Positions 49,079-62,426 of a stretch of DNA of 64,000 bases are shown here, piece after piece (position 1 is the stretch's first letter; each line of letters opens with the position of its first letter). Below the pieces are notes generated by a model that was given only the letters and a program-made list of their open reading frames with translations, did no database searches and was not told the DNA's origin. The translations under genes and the position numbers were made by a program. Origin of the DNA: Pholis gunnellus (lineage: Eukaryota; Chordata; Actinopteri; Perciformes; Pholidae); NCBI GenBank assembly GCA_910591455.2, contig OU342816.1:11908638-11972637 (forward strand), written 5' to 3'.

Positions 49079-52000
49079 ATGACGGTAGGTTGTATGCTCC
49101 ATTTATCTGCAGTTTAAAACGGTTAATGCTTATTTGTAAGAAGGGGTTTCGTTAACTTACTGCAGCAAGTAGCTAAGTTAGCTAACATAAGCTAGCTAGT
49201 TGTCGAGTCAACTGTCTGAGCTTGACCAGAGATTACAGCTGTTTTCTTTTTGAACACATGTGTTGAACAGTTTTTTTTATCGTCACAGTTTTTTATTCTA
49301 ACATATTATATTTTATTCTCGGGTACTTAAGTTTAAGAGTTTCCTTAAAGTGTATTTTTGTTATAAAAAAAATGTTTATTCAGTTGAATTGCAGCTATTA
49401 CTGCACGTTCTCTAATGAGCTATAATCTTGCACTTCATTGTGTTGCAGGAGCGGAAGGGAACAGCAAAGTTGGACTTCTTGAGAAAGATTGAGATAGAGA
49501 TCCAGGAGAAATGGGAGAAGGAGAAGGCATTTGAACAAGATGCACCGACAACAGTTGGGGAAAGCACAAAGTGAGTGTCTGTTATCATGAGGAAAGATCA
49601 TATGTTCTTCTACACTTGACCGAGGAATAGCCAGAAATGTAAGACCATCTTTTAAGAAAGCAATATTCATAGCTTGCTGTACTCAGGAATGCAGGTGTAC
49701 TTCCTTCAACTGATCTCTTCCTGATGCAACTTAATAGGTATTCTAGTACGTACATAAACAAAAAAACTAGCTATGCAAGTGTGGGTGAAGCTCTGAGATT
49801 CAGTCGTTTGGTACAGTTTACATACCAAGGGTGAGCCTTTGAATGGTTTCCCTGTGTTATTTCCCAATTTACAGCACTTTGCTCATAAAAAGATACCAGA
49901 TTTGAAATCCTTTATGTTGATGAAACTCTTCTTTTTTTTTTTTTTCTTCCAGCAAAAACAAGTTCTTCGTCACCTTCCCCTACCCTTACATGAATGGCAG
50001 ATTGCACCTCGGTCACACGTTCAGCTTGTCAAAGTGTGAGGTAAGTTTTCATACAAAAGCAACTGAAATTAACTTCTTCAGTCAGCAGCACCTATGACAT
50101 ATTATTGATGATTAGGATCACTGACTCACTGCTGTACTTTCTTCTCGTAGTTTGCTGTTGGCTACCAGTCCATGAAAGGGAAGAAATGCCTCTTCCCATT
50201 CGCGCTGCACTGCACAGGAATGCCAATCAAAGTTAGTGTTGTTGTTTTCTTTTCAATGTAGTTAGCACTGCATCTTCAACCCCCCCACAAACACTGCCTT
50301 TTCCTTCTTTCTGGTATTCATACATTCATATTGTTTCCACCAGGCCTGTGCAGACAAGCTGAAGAGAGAGATGGAGCTTTATGGAAACCCGCCGCAGTTT
50401 CCAGATGAGGATGAGGAGGAGAAGGAGAAGGAGAAGCCAAATATATCTGATGAATTCATCATCAAGGACAAATCAAAGGGCAAGAAGGTCAGTATCTGAG
50501 AGACCTGACTGATGCCAAGTTCCACATAGGGATGGGGAAAAAAACACAGTTGATGTTTTTTGCCACTAACAGCTATGGCTCTTTACTCCAAGTGTTTTTT
50601 TCTCTTTTGGTTCAGCATTCACAAAGGATGTGTCAATTTGCAATATCTTTCATCTCTTATTTATTATTTTATTCCTCTGTTAGAGTAAAGCAGTGGCCAA
50701 ATCCGGAACGGCCACTTTCCAGTGGGACATTATGAGGTCTCTGGGCCTCGAGGACCAGGACATATCCAAGTTTGCCCATGCTGAACACTGGCTGGAATAC
50801 TTTCCTCCGATGGCTGTTAAAGATCTCAAACTGATGGGAGTCAAGGTGACTAATTGTAACTCTAGCACACATCTGAGTTTGTTTTGTTTCTGTACCTATG
50901 ACTCCTCAATATGCTTTGATTCTAAACTATTTTTTTATTGTGTATAGTATAGTATTGTTGTGAATTCACCAGAATGAATCGATCCTGAGGATGATCACGT
51001 TATTCATCGAGTCGATTGTGCCTAAATCCTGGTGTCATGTCATCACTTCACAGGTGGACTGGAGGCGTTCATTCATCACCACCGATGTGAACCCCTTTTA
51101 TGACTCCTTCGTCCGGTGGCAGTTCATCACACTAAAGGAGAGAAAAAAGATCGCGTTTGGCAAAAGGTGAGGTGGTTTAGGAGTTCCCATGTGACTGTTT
51201 AACTTGTTCTGTAGCGCTGTGTTGGTGGTAATAAGGAGATAAGTAAGGAAAGTAGGAAGTGCACTATTATGCGGTATGAAAATGTCGAACACTTTGTCTT
51301 TGTTGCTTTCAGGATCAGTTGAACTGTTTTGCCTAAAACTAAGTCCTCTACCAATGTCAATTCTTTCCATGTGGGAGAAGCAAAGGGAATCAGTAATATA
51401 TTGTGACTGTCCCCGACTCTTCTGCAGATATACCATCTTCTCCCCCAAGGATGGGCAGCCATGCATGGACCATGACAGGCAGACAGGAGAGGTACGCTTA
51501 CCTGGCTCAATGAAATAACGTATCGGTTGTGAAACACCAAGACTGTGATTATGATCAATTGGGAATCCAAAAGCAAACATTAAAAGGGACTGTGTTCTCA
51601 CTCTCAATATTTATATTATTGTTCTTTAATGTTCTGTACGTTTACCTCACTACCTTACACCTCACATCCAAAACACTTGACCGTGGGATCATCTGTGCTT
51701 TTATTTTACTCACCATGTTTGCCTCTTACTGCAGTTTACTGGGGGATGTAGAAAATTCCACGGATTTCATTTTGCGAATGTTTGTTTTACTGATGATAGC
51801 ACAAAAAGGAAAAAAACAAATCCTTTAAAATGGTCTTTCTGTATTTTGTTCTTTGTCTTTGAACTACCATTGTTCTCCACCTGCAGGGAGTTGGTCCTCA
51901 GGAGTACACTCTCATCAAGATGAAAATAGTTGAACCCTACACGGCAAAATTCAAGTCCAAAGTCTTTTATAGCAGGTAACAAATAACACACACTGACTTT

Positions 52001-54488
52001 TAACAGTCTACACCACAGACAACGTCTACATGCACTTCACTATAATCCTCATTTTGATAAAAACAGTACTACCGACTCGTAATGTGAGACTGAAGTAAAG
52101 CGCTAATGCTCTCCTCCTCACAGCGCCATGAAAGGCAAAAACATCTACCTGGTTGCTGCCACTCTGAGACCAGAGACCATGTTCGGTCAGACCAACTGCT
52201 GGGTCAGGCCCGACATGAAGTATGTGGCCTTTGAGACCAGCAGCGGGGACATCTTCATCTGCACCAGCAGGTCTGCCAGGAACATGTCTTACCAGGGCTT
52301 CACCAAAGAGAATGGAGTGGTGCCCGTGGTCATGGAAATACTGGGACAGGTACTACCTTCAGCTGCAAATACATTCTACTTCATATCAGGCACAAGGTTT
52401 CATGGCCATGGCGCAAACAACTTGCAAAATTGATTCCTTTTGAATTACTCATGCTCTACCTTTTACCTGGGAAGAAGCAAGGCACATATGCAACATACAG
52501 TGGAAATCAAACCAGGCTCTGCATCATCTTTTCTCTTTCTAGGATGTCCTTGGCTGTGCCCTGAGTGCTCCTCTGACCTCCTATAAAATCATCTACGCTC
52601 TGCCCATGCTCACCATCAAGGAGGACAAAGGTAGGAGTCAAGAAGTTAGGGGAAAATAGCAGGCAGACATTTTCCACATTGGTTAAAGTGGCTTCGTTGT
52701 TGAAAGGTTTCTTTGCCAGCGTCAGAATACCCTCTGGTGGAGGCACTTTTCTTTCTGTTTTTTATGTTCCAACTTGAATTTGAGTGAAATATATCCGACA
52801 GTTGGTGAATAGTTCAACAGCTGCTTTAAAAGTGCCAATGTATTTATATATGTCTGCATTAAGGTATTACTTTCTGCAGACAATCTGCACGGAGCTTTAT
52901 CCCTTATCCTTCCTCGTCTTCGATATAACTGGAGGAGCTTTTTAGAAAAGTCTCAAAATAGCCGGCCAAGGTCACCATCGGATGTATTACTGTAGGAGCT
53001 GTGAAGTCAATGCATGGCTGCTTTTTTGACCTGAGGGAGAACATTTGTAAACGTATTAAATCAATCTAATTGCACCCAGAGGCCTCTCTGTTCTGTTAGA
53101 AGTCAGTACTATCTGTTTTTCTGGGGTGCTCGAGGGCCGTCGTTTGTCTGAGTGTCTTCATGTGTCCTGTTGACGTTTGGTTTGTAAAATAGCCTTAATT
53201 GGACTTTCTGAATAAGTGCCCAGTGTGTGTGTGATGGTTATGGAGAGCAATGCGAGAGGCCGGTGACATTTTTCAGTTTTCAGATCAGGTTTATCTGTTC
53301 TTCCCCTCTTCACAGTGAGTTAGTTGCTCCAGTATAGCTGCCCGGAAATAGCAGTGAATATTTATAATGTCAATGAGACATTTACTACCTGGCAGGCATA
53401 AATACATTTTATGTATTGGCCTTTTTTTTTGCCTTGTCAACGTTTCTCTCAGGTACGGGGATAGTTACCAGTGTGCCTTCTGATGCTCCTGATGACATCG
53501 CTGCTCTCAGAGACCTCAAGAAAAAACAGGTGAGGAAATATCTACTATGCTGCCATTCAGGAGGCCTTCATACCTCAGGTGCAGTCTGACGCAGAGCAAC
53601 ACAAAAGACAGCACAGCTAAAGCTTAGAAGGCAATTTGGAAATGCATATTTTGAAATGTTTAAACAGATTGTGCTATTTACTTAAATAGGGACTAAATCC
53701 CAAATTCTTAAGGAAGAAACTCATTAAAGATGCATCCATTGTTTAAGCATGCACTACCTTTTGCATTTGATTAAGGTGCCTCTTAATGTTTGCATTTCCA
53801 ACAGCCTCTGCGGGAGAAGTATGGAATCGAGGACAAGATGGTGTTGCCTTTTGAACCGGTGAGCTGATCTCTGATTGTTGCATTGAACAAATTGAGTCCA
53901 AGATGGTTGATGGAGCCTTGATGTGTGTGTTTTATATATGTGTGTGTGTGTGCACATGTCAGATCCCCATCATAGACATCCCAGGCTATGGTAACCTATC
54001 GGCTCCTTTGGTGTGTGATGAGCTGAAGATCCAGAGCCAGAATGATAAGGAGAAGCTGGCCGAGGCCAAGGAGAAAGTCTACCTGAAGGGATTCTATGAA
54101 GGGGTGAGTCCACTTAGTGGGTGATAAGTTCAAAATGCATCCATAGGCCAGCAAAATGCAGCTTGTATGATTTATCTCCAAGGCACAAAACGAGTGATTC
54201 ACAACTTAAGGGTAGACTAAATTATTAATTGACTGGCTATCAGCTACGTCTTGCCCTCAGAGAGTTTGGTTCTGTCTACTGTGAAAAACTCTGCATAACC
54301 ACAGGCTGAATTTGTAGATGACACACACACATATGGGCAAGGAATACTTTTTCTTTTGCGAAACCCAATTTTTTCCTGTGACAATATCATGACATTAGTC
54401 AAGTCAAACCTTCACTGTCAGCTGATTGTGCATTTGAACGGAATAAGAATTTAAATGTAGACACTGCAGGGGGCCACTCAGCAGCACA

Positions 54489-54526
<38 letters not shown>

Positions 54527-57414
54527 TATACTCCGAGTACGTATCATCGCACCGAGCAGTTCATGATAATGTGTGATTGTTGAGTGCACTGCAGAGACAT
54601 GACCCACTTCTTGTGGACTGAACTGTCAAAACTGTGAAAGAATTGCATCACTGTGGATGAAACGTGTGTGACTGAATTCCCGTCTTAGATCATGCTGGTT
54701 GATGGCTACAAGGGGCAGAAGGTCCAGGATGTCAAAAAACCCATCCAGAAGATGATGGCAGAGAGGGTAAGACACTTTGCTTATTATGCAAAAAGAAATC
54801 AGAATACAGTACATTTGAAATAACAGCTTTAAATTCTGACTTAGTCCTGAGTTATTTTTGGTGCGCTGTGATCTTAGAGTTCATTGTATGCCATGTATGG
54901 TCGAGGTCCGATCTTTATTCACGATGTTGGCTCTGCACCACTTTCTCACAGGGCGAGGCCATGATCTACATGGAGCCAGAAAAACAGGTCATGTCGCGTT
55001 CAGCTGATGAGTGTGTGGTGGCTCTCTGTGATCAGTGGTGAGTGCCACGGGAATTCTGAACATAAACATCTTTATACTTTAAATCTTAATGTGGGTTCAT
55101 TTGTAACAGGACGGAATCATTAGCGTGGATCCGAAGCTGCATGGTAGTGTGATAGAACTAGGGGAATATACGTTCTTTTCTTCTTTTTTTTTTTGTAAAT
55201 GCTGGTGGTAAAACATTTAATAATTTATGACTAAGATGATCGGAGATGGTTTGCATTTTCAAGCGTAGAAAGTCTCATGCCATTTGGGCTGTCTTTGATT
55301 AGCAGCATGCCAATGTGTCTTCCAGGTATTTGGACTATGGGGATGCAGAGTGGAAGCAGAAGGCTCATGAAGCCCTCAAACCTTTGGAGACGTAAGACAC
55401 TGACCTCTGCTCTGACGTACCGAATTCCCTTCCCTGTCATATTTTGCTCTGTGCACTGTTTTTTTTGTGAGCGGCTCCTGTGAAGGTCTAGACAATCTAG
55501 TATGGAGTGTATAAAACAAATGAAAACAAATCTAGTTGTGTCAAAGTCTAAAAACATAGACATGCTGTGGTTTTATGCTCTTATTTTACACTACGCAGAT
55601 TTTGTGAAGAGACCAGGAGAAACTTTGAGGCAACGCTGGCCTGGCTACAGGAGCATGCCTGCTCTCGTACCTATGGACTCGGTAGGCGTTCATCTCTTGG
55701 CTTTTTGTGTGTGAATGATTGGGTCATGACTGCAGCCACTGTTAATATAAGTGACATATACAACTCTGTTGCTGCATATTTCAAATGTATTATTGCTTCT
55801 TGTGTTGTACCACCCAGCCAAAGATGAACAGGACTTTATTTAAGTAGTGCATGACTGATGTTTTTGGTCTATAGATGGAGACAGAGGACTGGTGATAAAG
55901 CTCCTAGCAACAGTCTGCCTCTCTGTTCCTGCAGGAGTAGATGCAGACTGGGGGCCAGCTGGCACACAGTGCAGTAGTCTCGGCCTGTTGTAGACTCTTA
56001 CTGTAGAAATCTCCCCACACATTTTCAGACTATGAAGCATAACGTTTCACCAACCAGACAGACTGGTGTGCTACATGACTTTACTACATGGTGCAGGTTG
56101 TGCTGATTTATTTTAGGGCTGCAACTAACAATTATTGTCGCTCTCAGTTAATCTGAAGAATTAGTTGTTTGGTCTAAATAATGTCAGAAAATTATGAAAA
56201 ATTTCAATCAGTGTTTCCCAAAGCCTAAAAAGAAGTCCTCAAATGTCTTGTTTTGTCCACAACTCAAAGATATTCAGTTCACTGTCATTGAGGAGTGACG
56301 CAACCAGAAAATATTCACATTTAAGAGGCTGGATCAGAGAATTTAGAAAATGACTCAAACCGGTTTAATTGATTAGCAAAAATAGCATTCTGTCTCACTT
56401 GTGGAAGCAAAACATACTTAAATTTGTACTTTCTTCCTCAACAAACGTCGTTCATACACTGAAAGCTCAAAAGTAAAGACGCAGGTTTGTATTTTGATAG
56501 CGTGATCACAGAGAAGATTCTGTTTTTCATGCAGAGAAACTCACGAGGCACACGGACTGTACCCCAGTACCCCAAGTATATTATAAAAATACATGTTTTT
56601 ATTTTGTGATATATTATGATTTCTTTGAAGTTACATTTTGTATGTATGCAAGTGTAGGTGCGTTTATTTTCTATTTGATTATATTCTGATTCTATATTTA
56701 ATGTTGTTCAGGTCTCTTAATAATGTAGCTCAAGCTTGCAGTCATTTTCTGTTTTCAACCATCGAAAGCTGGTGAAAGATCTCAATAGGAGCTCACTGGA
56801 AAAACTAAAACATGAGCTCAGTGCATTTAAGGCTGGCTGAGTAATGTGCCCCCCCCCCCCCTCTCTGCACTCCTTAAAGTAAAAAAAAAAAATGTGATTT
56901 GAGGAAAAGCTGCAAATCAGCGAGTGAGGAATTGTTGCTGCTATCTGTCAAAGCAGCAGGTTGAATGTAGTTGAGTTTATTTGACAATAAAAGGTTTACT
57001 TCTCTGCTTGTTTGCCAAGAATGACACAGTGACGCCTTCGTGACTTATTCCGTTCTGTCGGTGTTTTTCTTGGCACCGGAGTTTAGCCAGCTTGACGAGA
57101 TGGCAAATGCAACAAGAGATTGTGTCGGCTCAGAGGAGACAATTGTCCTTCTTAATCATTTTGTGTCTCTCTTTTTGCTTTCTCTCCCGTGTTTGTGTGC
57201 ATGTGTGTCTTTCTCTATCTCTCTGTTTGTGTGTGTGTGTGTACACACCTACTGGTTACCATAGGAACGCGGCTGCCTTGGGACGAGCAGTGGCTGATTG
57301 AGTCACTATCAGACTCCACCATCTACATGGCTTACTACACCGTAGCGCACCTCCTTCAGGGAGGTGTGCTCAATGGACAGGGAGCCTCACCACTGGGCAT
57401 CAAGTACGGACACG

Positions 57415-57445
<31 letters not shown>

Positions 57446-60400
57446 ATTAAACAAGGATTAAGCCCGAACTGATTCACTCTCCTCCTCTCCTTCCCTCGTC
57501 CTTCTCTTTCTGCCTCCAAACAACCACAGAGCTTGGTCGGCTGAGGGAGAAAAGTCTCCAATTTAATAACTAAACATAATATTTCCAAACGAAAGGTGTT
57601 GTTTTGCAGACAAGGTCGATGTGTTGCTTGATATTCATCCATAAACTGACGTGAATAGAAAAAATGTCCACTCTCAATGACAAATTGCTGCATTTCATAA
57701 ACGGTTTAGAAAAATCAATTCATAGCTCGATGTTCATTTTAGTATTGAGGTAAAACTGAGGTAAAATGGTAACACTGTCAAATGCTACATTTAATTACTT
57801 CTCTTGCTTCAGCCCTATGCATCCCTCTTTTTTTTTACCTATCACCGTTTCTGTCTCTTATTTATTTATTTTATTTTTTGCTCCGCAGGCCGGAGCAGAT
57901 GACCAGAGAGGTGTGGGACTTCATATTCTTCAAGAAGTCTCCTTTCCCAAAGACGGACATCCCTAAAGAGCGTCTCCAGCGGCTCAGGAGGGAGTTTGAG
58001 TACTGGTACCCTGTGGACGTCCGTGTGTCCGGCAAAGACCTGGTGCCCAACCACCTGTCCTACTACCTGTACAACCACGTGGCTATGTGGCCCAAAGACA
58101 GGTGAGTCTGCCCGCTCCATCGACGATGGATGAAGCAGCTTTACAACATATCCAAGCCACTATTATTTTATGTAACTTGTAAAAAATGTATAACTGCGTT
58201 ATGCATTTAATTGATTAATATTGATTTTGCATACGTTTGTTGTATAGAGAAGCGTATCGATGAAGGATAAAAGCACCTTATTGATATCATGGTCATGATT
58301 TTAATTGTCCAGCCTTAATGTGCATTTATTCAGTGTTGGAAAGGGTTTCAGAAAAACGGTCTTACAAAGTATGACATTTGATTTTAAGAAGTGGGCGTTG
58401 GATTAGGGTGAACTTGATTATATTGAGGGTGAAGATGACGCGAATGAGAACATTCTCTCTCGTCCACAGTGGTAAGAGGCCACAAGCAGTGCGAGCCAAC
58501 GGACATCTGCTCCTCAACTCTGAAAAGGTGTGTCAAATATGAATGGTTAGCAATATGAATCTGTTAATTAGATTATAATCTCAGGATAAATAATGTGGTA
58601 TTTTGTCTGGGGTATTGATACATTGAATAACAATATTAATATTATATTTTGCTGTAAATCTTTGTATTCAAACACCGCTCTTCTTAAGTGCCGGTAATTA
58701 ACTTTTTGTTTGATGCTGTTAAGATTTTAAATTACTGTTGATTTGCACCTTTTTTTTTTGTTAATTTAAACACCAACAGTCTGTGACGTGATGGTTTATT
58801 CCACTAACCGTTGTAATGAACTTGTGTGGGTGGGCATGCTTGAAAGAATCTGGCTGCTAACATCTGTTTTCTATTTGCCAGATGTCCAAATCAACTGGAA
58901 ACTTCCTCACTCTCTGTCAAGCCATTGACAAGTTCTCAGCGGATGGTACACTTACTTTTTATTCTTGAGTGATCTCTCTCCCGTGTTCTGTTTCTGATCG
59001 TTGACTCTCTCGTGTCATGTTTCACTGAAACGTGGGAGACAAAGCCCATCAGGTGTACGTTTCGATCAGATTACAAAGTGTTTTCACAGTGCATGGACCG
59101 TTACTCTTGGTTATAATATAAGCATCTATTATCCTGTTCTGAAGATAATTAGAAAACGCCCAATCTTCATAAGATAGTTGAGGTGTTGTTATTGGGTGCT
59201 ATGAGCTATTGTATTCATCAGACCCCTTTTTATTGCACTTTAAGTAATGAGTTTCTGTAATAATGTATAATGAATGCAGTGCTCGTTTAAAATACGCCGG
59301 TTCAGACGGGGCCAAATGCTTGGCATTTGGTGTTGCTAGTTGCAGCTTGCTCATACAAACAACTTCACACTCGACATTGTGCTTCCTTGTCTCGAGCAAA
59401 ACACCTGCTCGCGCCAGCTTCACTACGGCAAGAATAAACTTTACGATCAGAAACATCATTGAAATACACTCTGAGTTCACGGGGAAAAAATATCCACTAT
59501 TCTAACTCATTGTACCCTGAAATCACTTACAAAGGCCACCAAAGCACGTCAGAAATATGCAGTTCATCTGTGTACTACTACCGTGTATTTCTACTTCAGA
59601 GGAAAACATTGTCGTGGAATACTCTCATTACCAAATAGGCGTTTTATAGTCACTTGCTTTGACGCGTCCTCTGTGGTTATAAAGTGGAGCATTTAATTAG
59701 TGGAGGTGATGTAGATCAGATGAGCCGTTCCCCAGAAGTATGTGAAGAACAGACAGACGGAGATTACTTGCTTTGTGAGTCGGATGGATGCTTACGTCAA
59801 GGTGTAGCGGTAAAGCAGTTCATATTCAACATTATCTCCCCATCAAAAGCAAGTTACTGAGGTCCAGCAGCTTTATATTATTTCAATTAAAATGTTCCAA
59901 TCAATCGAGACTTACGATGTATTTGCATGATCGTCAATTCTAGAAAGTCGGTACCGTCTGATGCTCTCTCCACAGGACAGGATGCAGGGGAGGAAAAATA
60001 TAGAATCAAATATTTATAGGAACTTGAGAGGACGACATGATTTTGTGAGACTAAGAATGAGAGTTGATGCTCAGTGAAAATGTATTTTAAAACAAAACCC
60101 CTATGTTTGGGGGGGGGGACTCATGAGGCATGATTTATGAAAATCCGTCACGGAGAATTTGAGTCTAGTGTTGTTCATCTCCTTAGTTTTACTTGGTTTT
60201 AGCTGTTTTCATCTATATCTGGTAGAGACACTGATTAACCCCGGTGTCCCTCCTGAACTCAGTATACCTCAGGATTACTTGATTCATCCTTTTTGTTTGT
60301 GTTGTCATTTCTACTCTGTTTTTTATGTTGTGAAGGAGCTGAATAATAGATAGATGTGTCTGTTGTGTCTCTAGAAGCCACTTTGCTGTGGAAGTAAAAG

Positions 60401-62351
60401 AAAAACGACATAGACTGACAGCAGATAGATGCATTGAGTTGGCTTCCTGTCTCAGAGCTTGGAGTGATGTATGCTGGGTATTTTAAGTTTTCTCAGACTT
60501 TGCAGAAGAGAAAGGAAGTACTATGTTAAGTGTATGATTTAAAGGGACCTATACAGTTAAATATTACATTTTTTTAATTTTGAAAATTACAAAGGCATTG
60601 ATGAGAATGGCATTGGCCATTTTAGGGTTTTTGCTCTGGTGAGAAGATGATTCATAGTTAATTTCTCAGTTATTTTGCGCCTGGTCTGTCTTCCGGCTAT
60701 TTTAACACACCCGTGCGTTTCCTCTGTCAGGTATGCGTCTGGCTCTAGCCGACGCTGGGGACACGGTGGAGGACGCCAACTTTGTGGAGACCATGGCCGA
60801 CGCTGGCATCCTGCGCCTCTACACCTGGGTGGAGTGGGTGAAGGAGATGATCGCCAACCAGAACAACCTGAGGACGGGACCCGCAGACACTTTCAACGAT
60901 CGGGTCTTTGACAGGTAGATGCATTGAGACGGCGTGGTATTGCATACCAAGATATACTGCAGAGCTCTCACAAATGATTGAGGATTTATGGCCTTGAAAT
61001 AATGTTTGTTTTATTCAATCATTAAATCTATAAATTGTCTGAAAGTAAGAGAAAATGCCCATCTTTAGACACAGAAGTTTAAAATGGTTATTACAACTAT
61101 CAATTAAGAGAATAAGCTATTGTTTTTGTTTAATTTATAATGAACTATAAACCATTTCATCTGTAGTCTATATCCACTTTAGTGTGAAAACCAGATGCAC
61201 TGTGTGTCACACTCAATGAAACCAGGCGAGTCTTTCAGAGTTCTGAATAAGTGAATGGTTTACTGACTCTGCAAACTGATTGTAAGGATTTTGTGTCCCG
61301 TCTGTCTAGCGAGATGAATGCCGGTATCTTGAAGACGGAGCAGCACTATGACAGGATGATGTACAAGGAGGCCCTGAAGAGTGGCTTTTTTGAGTTCCAG
61401 GTAAAATAAAATGTCCATTTATAAAAAACGCTCTCTAATGCACGCTTTAAAGACAAGCATGCTTTTCATCCTCCGTAAGCATTTTATGATGATATCAAAA
61501 ATTCACTTATTCACTGGAATAATGATGGTGTCTAGGATAGTTTAGAAATAACATAATAATGTGACAAAGACCTTTTAAACTGTTTATGTGTGCAGGCAGC
61601 CAAAGATAAGTATCGTGAGCTTGCTATCGAGGGCATGCACAAGGACCTGGTCTTCCAGTTCATAGAGATGCAAACTCTGCTGCTGGCCCCCATCTGCCCA
61701 CACCTTTGTGAATATACTTGGGGTCTGCTTGGCAAGGTAAGGAAACATGTGTTCGGCCTCATAATGTGGGTTTCATGTTTTCCGAGTTGTTAGCTTTGAC
61801 TGTGGGTTCAGATGTGTCTTCCATCCTCTCGTCCCATCGGTCCCTCGTTTTTATCTCCACCTTTGTACTTGCAAGTAAAACAGAAGTACTGTGTGAAAGA
61901 AGCAATTATCTTCCTGTGTTCATTTACCATCATGGGTACACCTGGGAGCAACGAACTAAGATACCATACTTCCTGTGCTGTAGGTCTGAAGCAGCACTTT
62001 ATCCACTCAACACTGACTCTGGTGTGAAACTACTAACGCACACACATTCCCTCTGTTGGCGTACATGTCCACCAGCAGCCTGTATGCAAACACTTTTTTT
62101 ACGCTCCCAACAGCACAGCAGAGAGTCGAGAATAATTTTAACACTGGATTTTATGAATATGAAAGAGTGCTGCTGCTCTGGAGATTTCTTTTTTTTTTTT
62201 TTTATTCGGTTGGTTGTGGGGCTTTTGTTGTTGCTAAGCGACAGTGTTTTCTCCAATCATGTGTGCAGCACCGCTAGCTAAAGAGCTAAGAGGCACTCGG
62301 TGGACACGGTGGTACACACATCAGTCTGGCATTCTTGCTCATCGTTAACAC

Positions 62352-62426
<75 letters not shown>

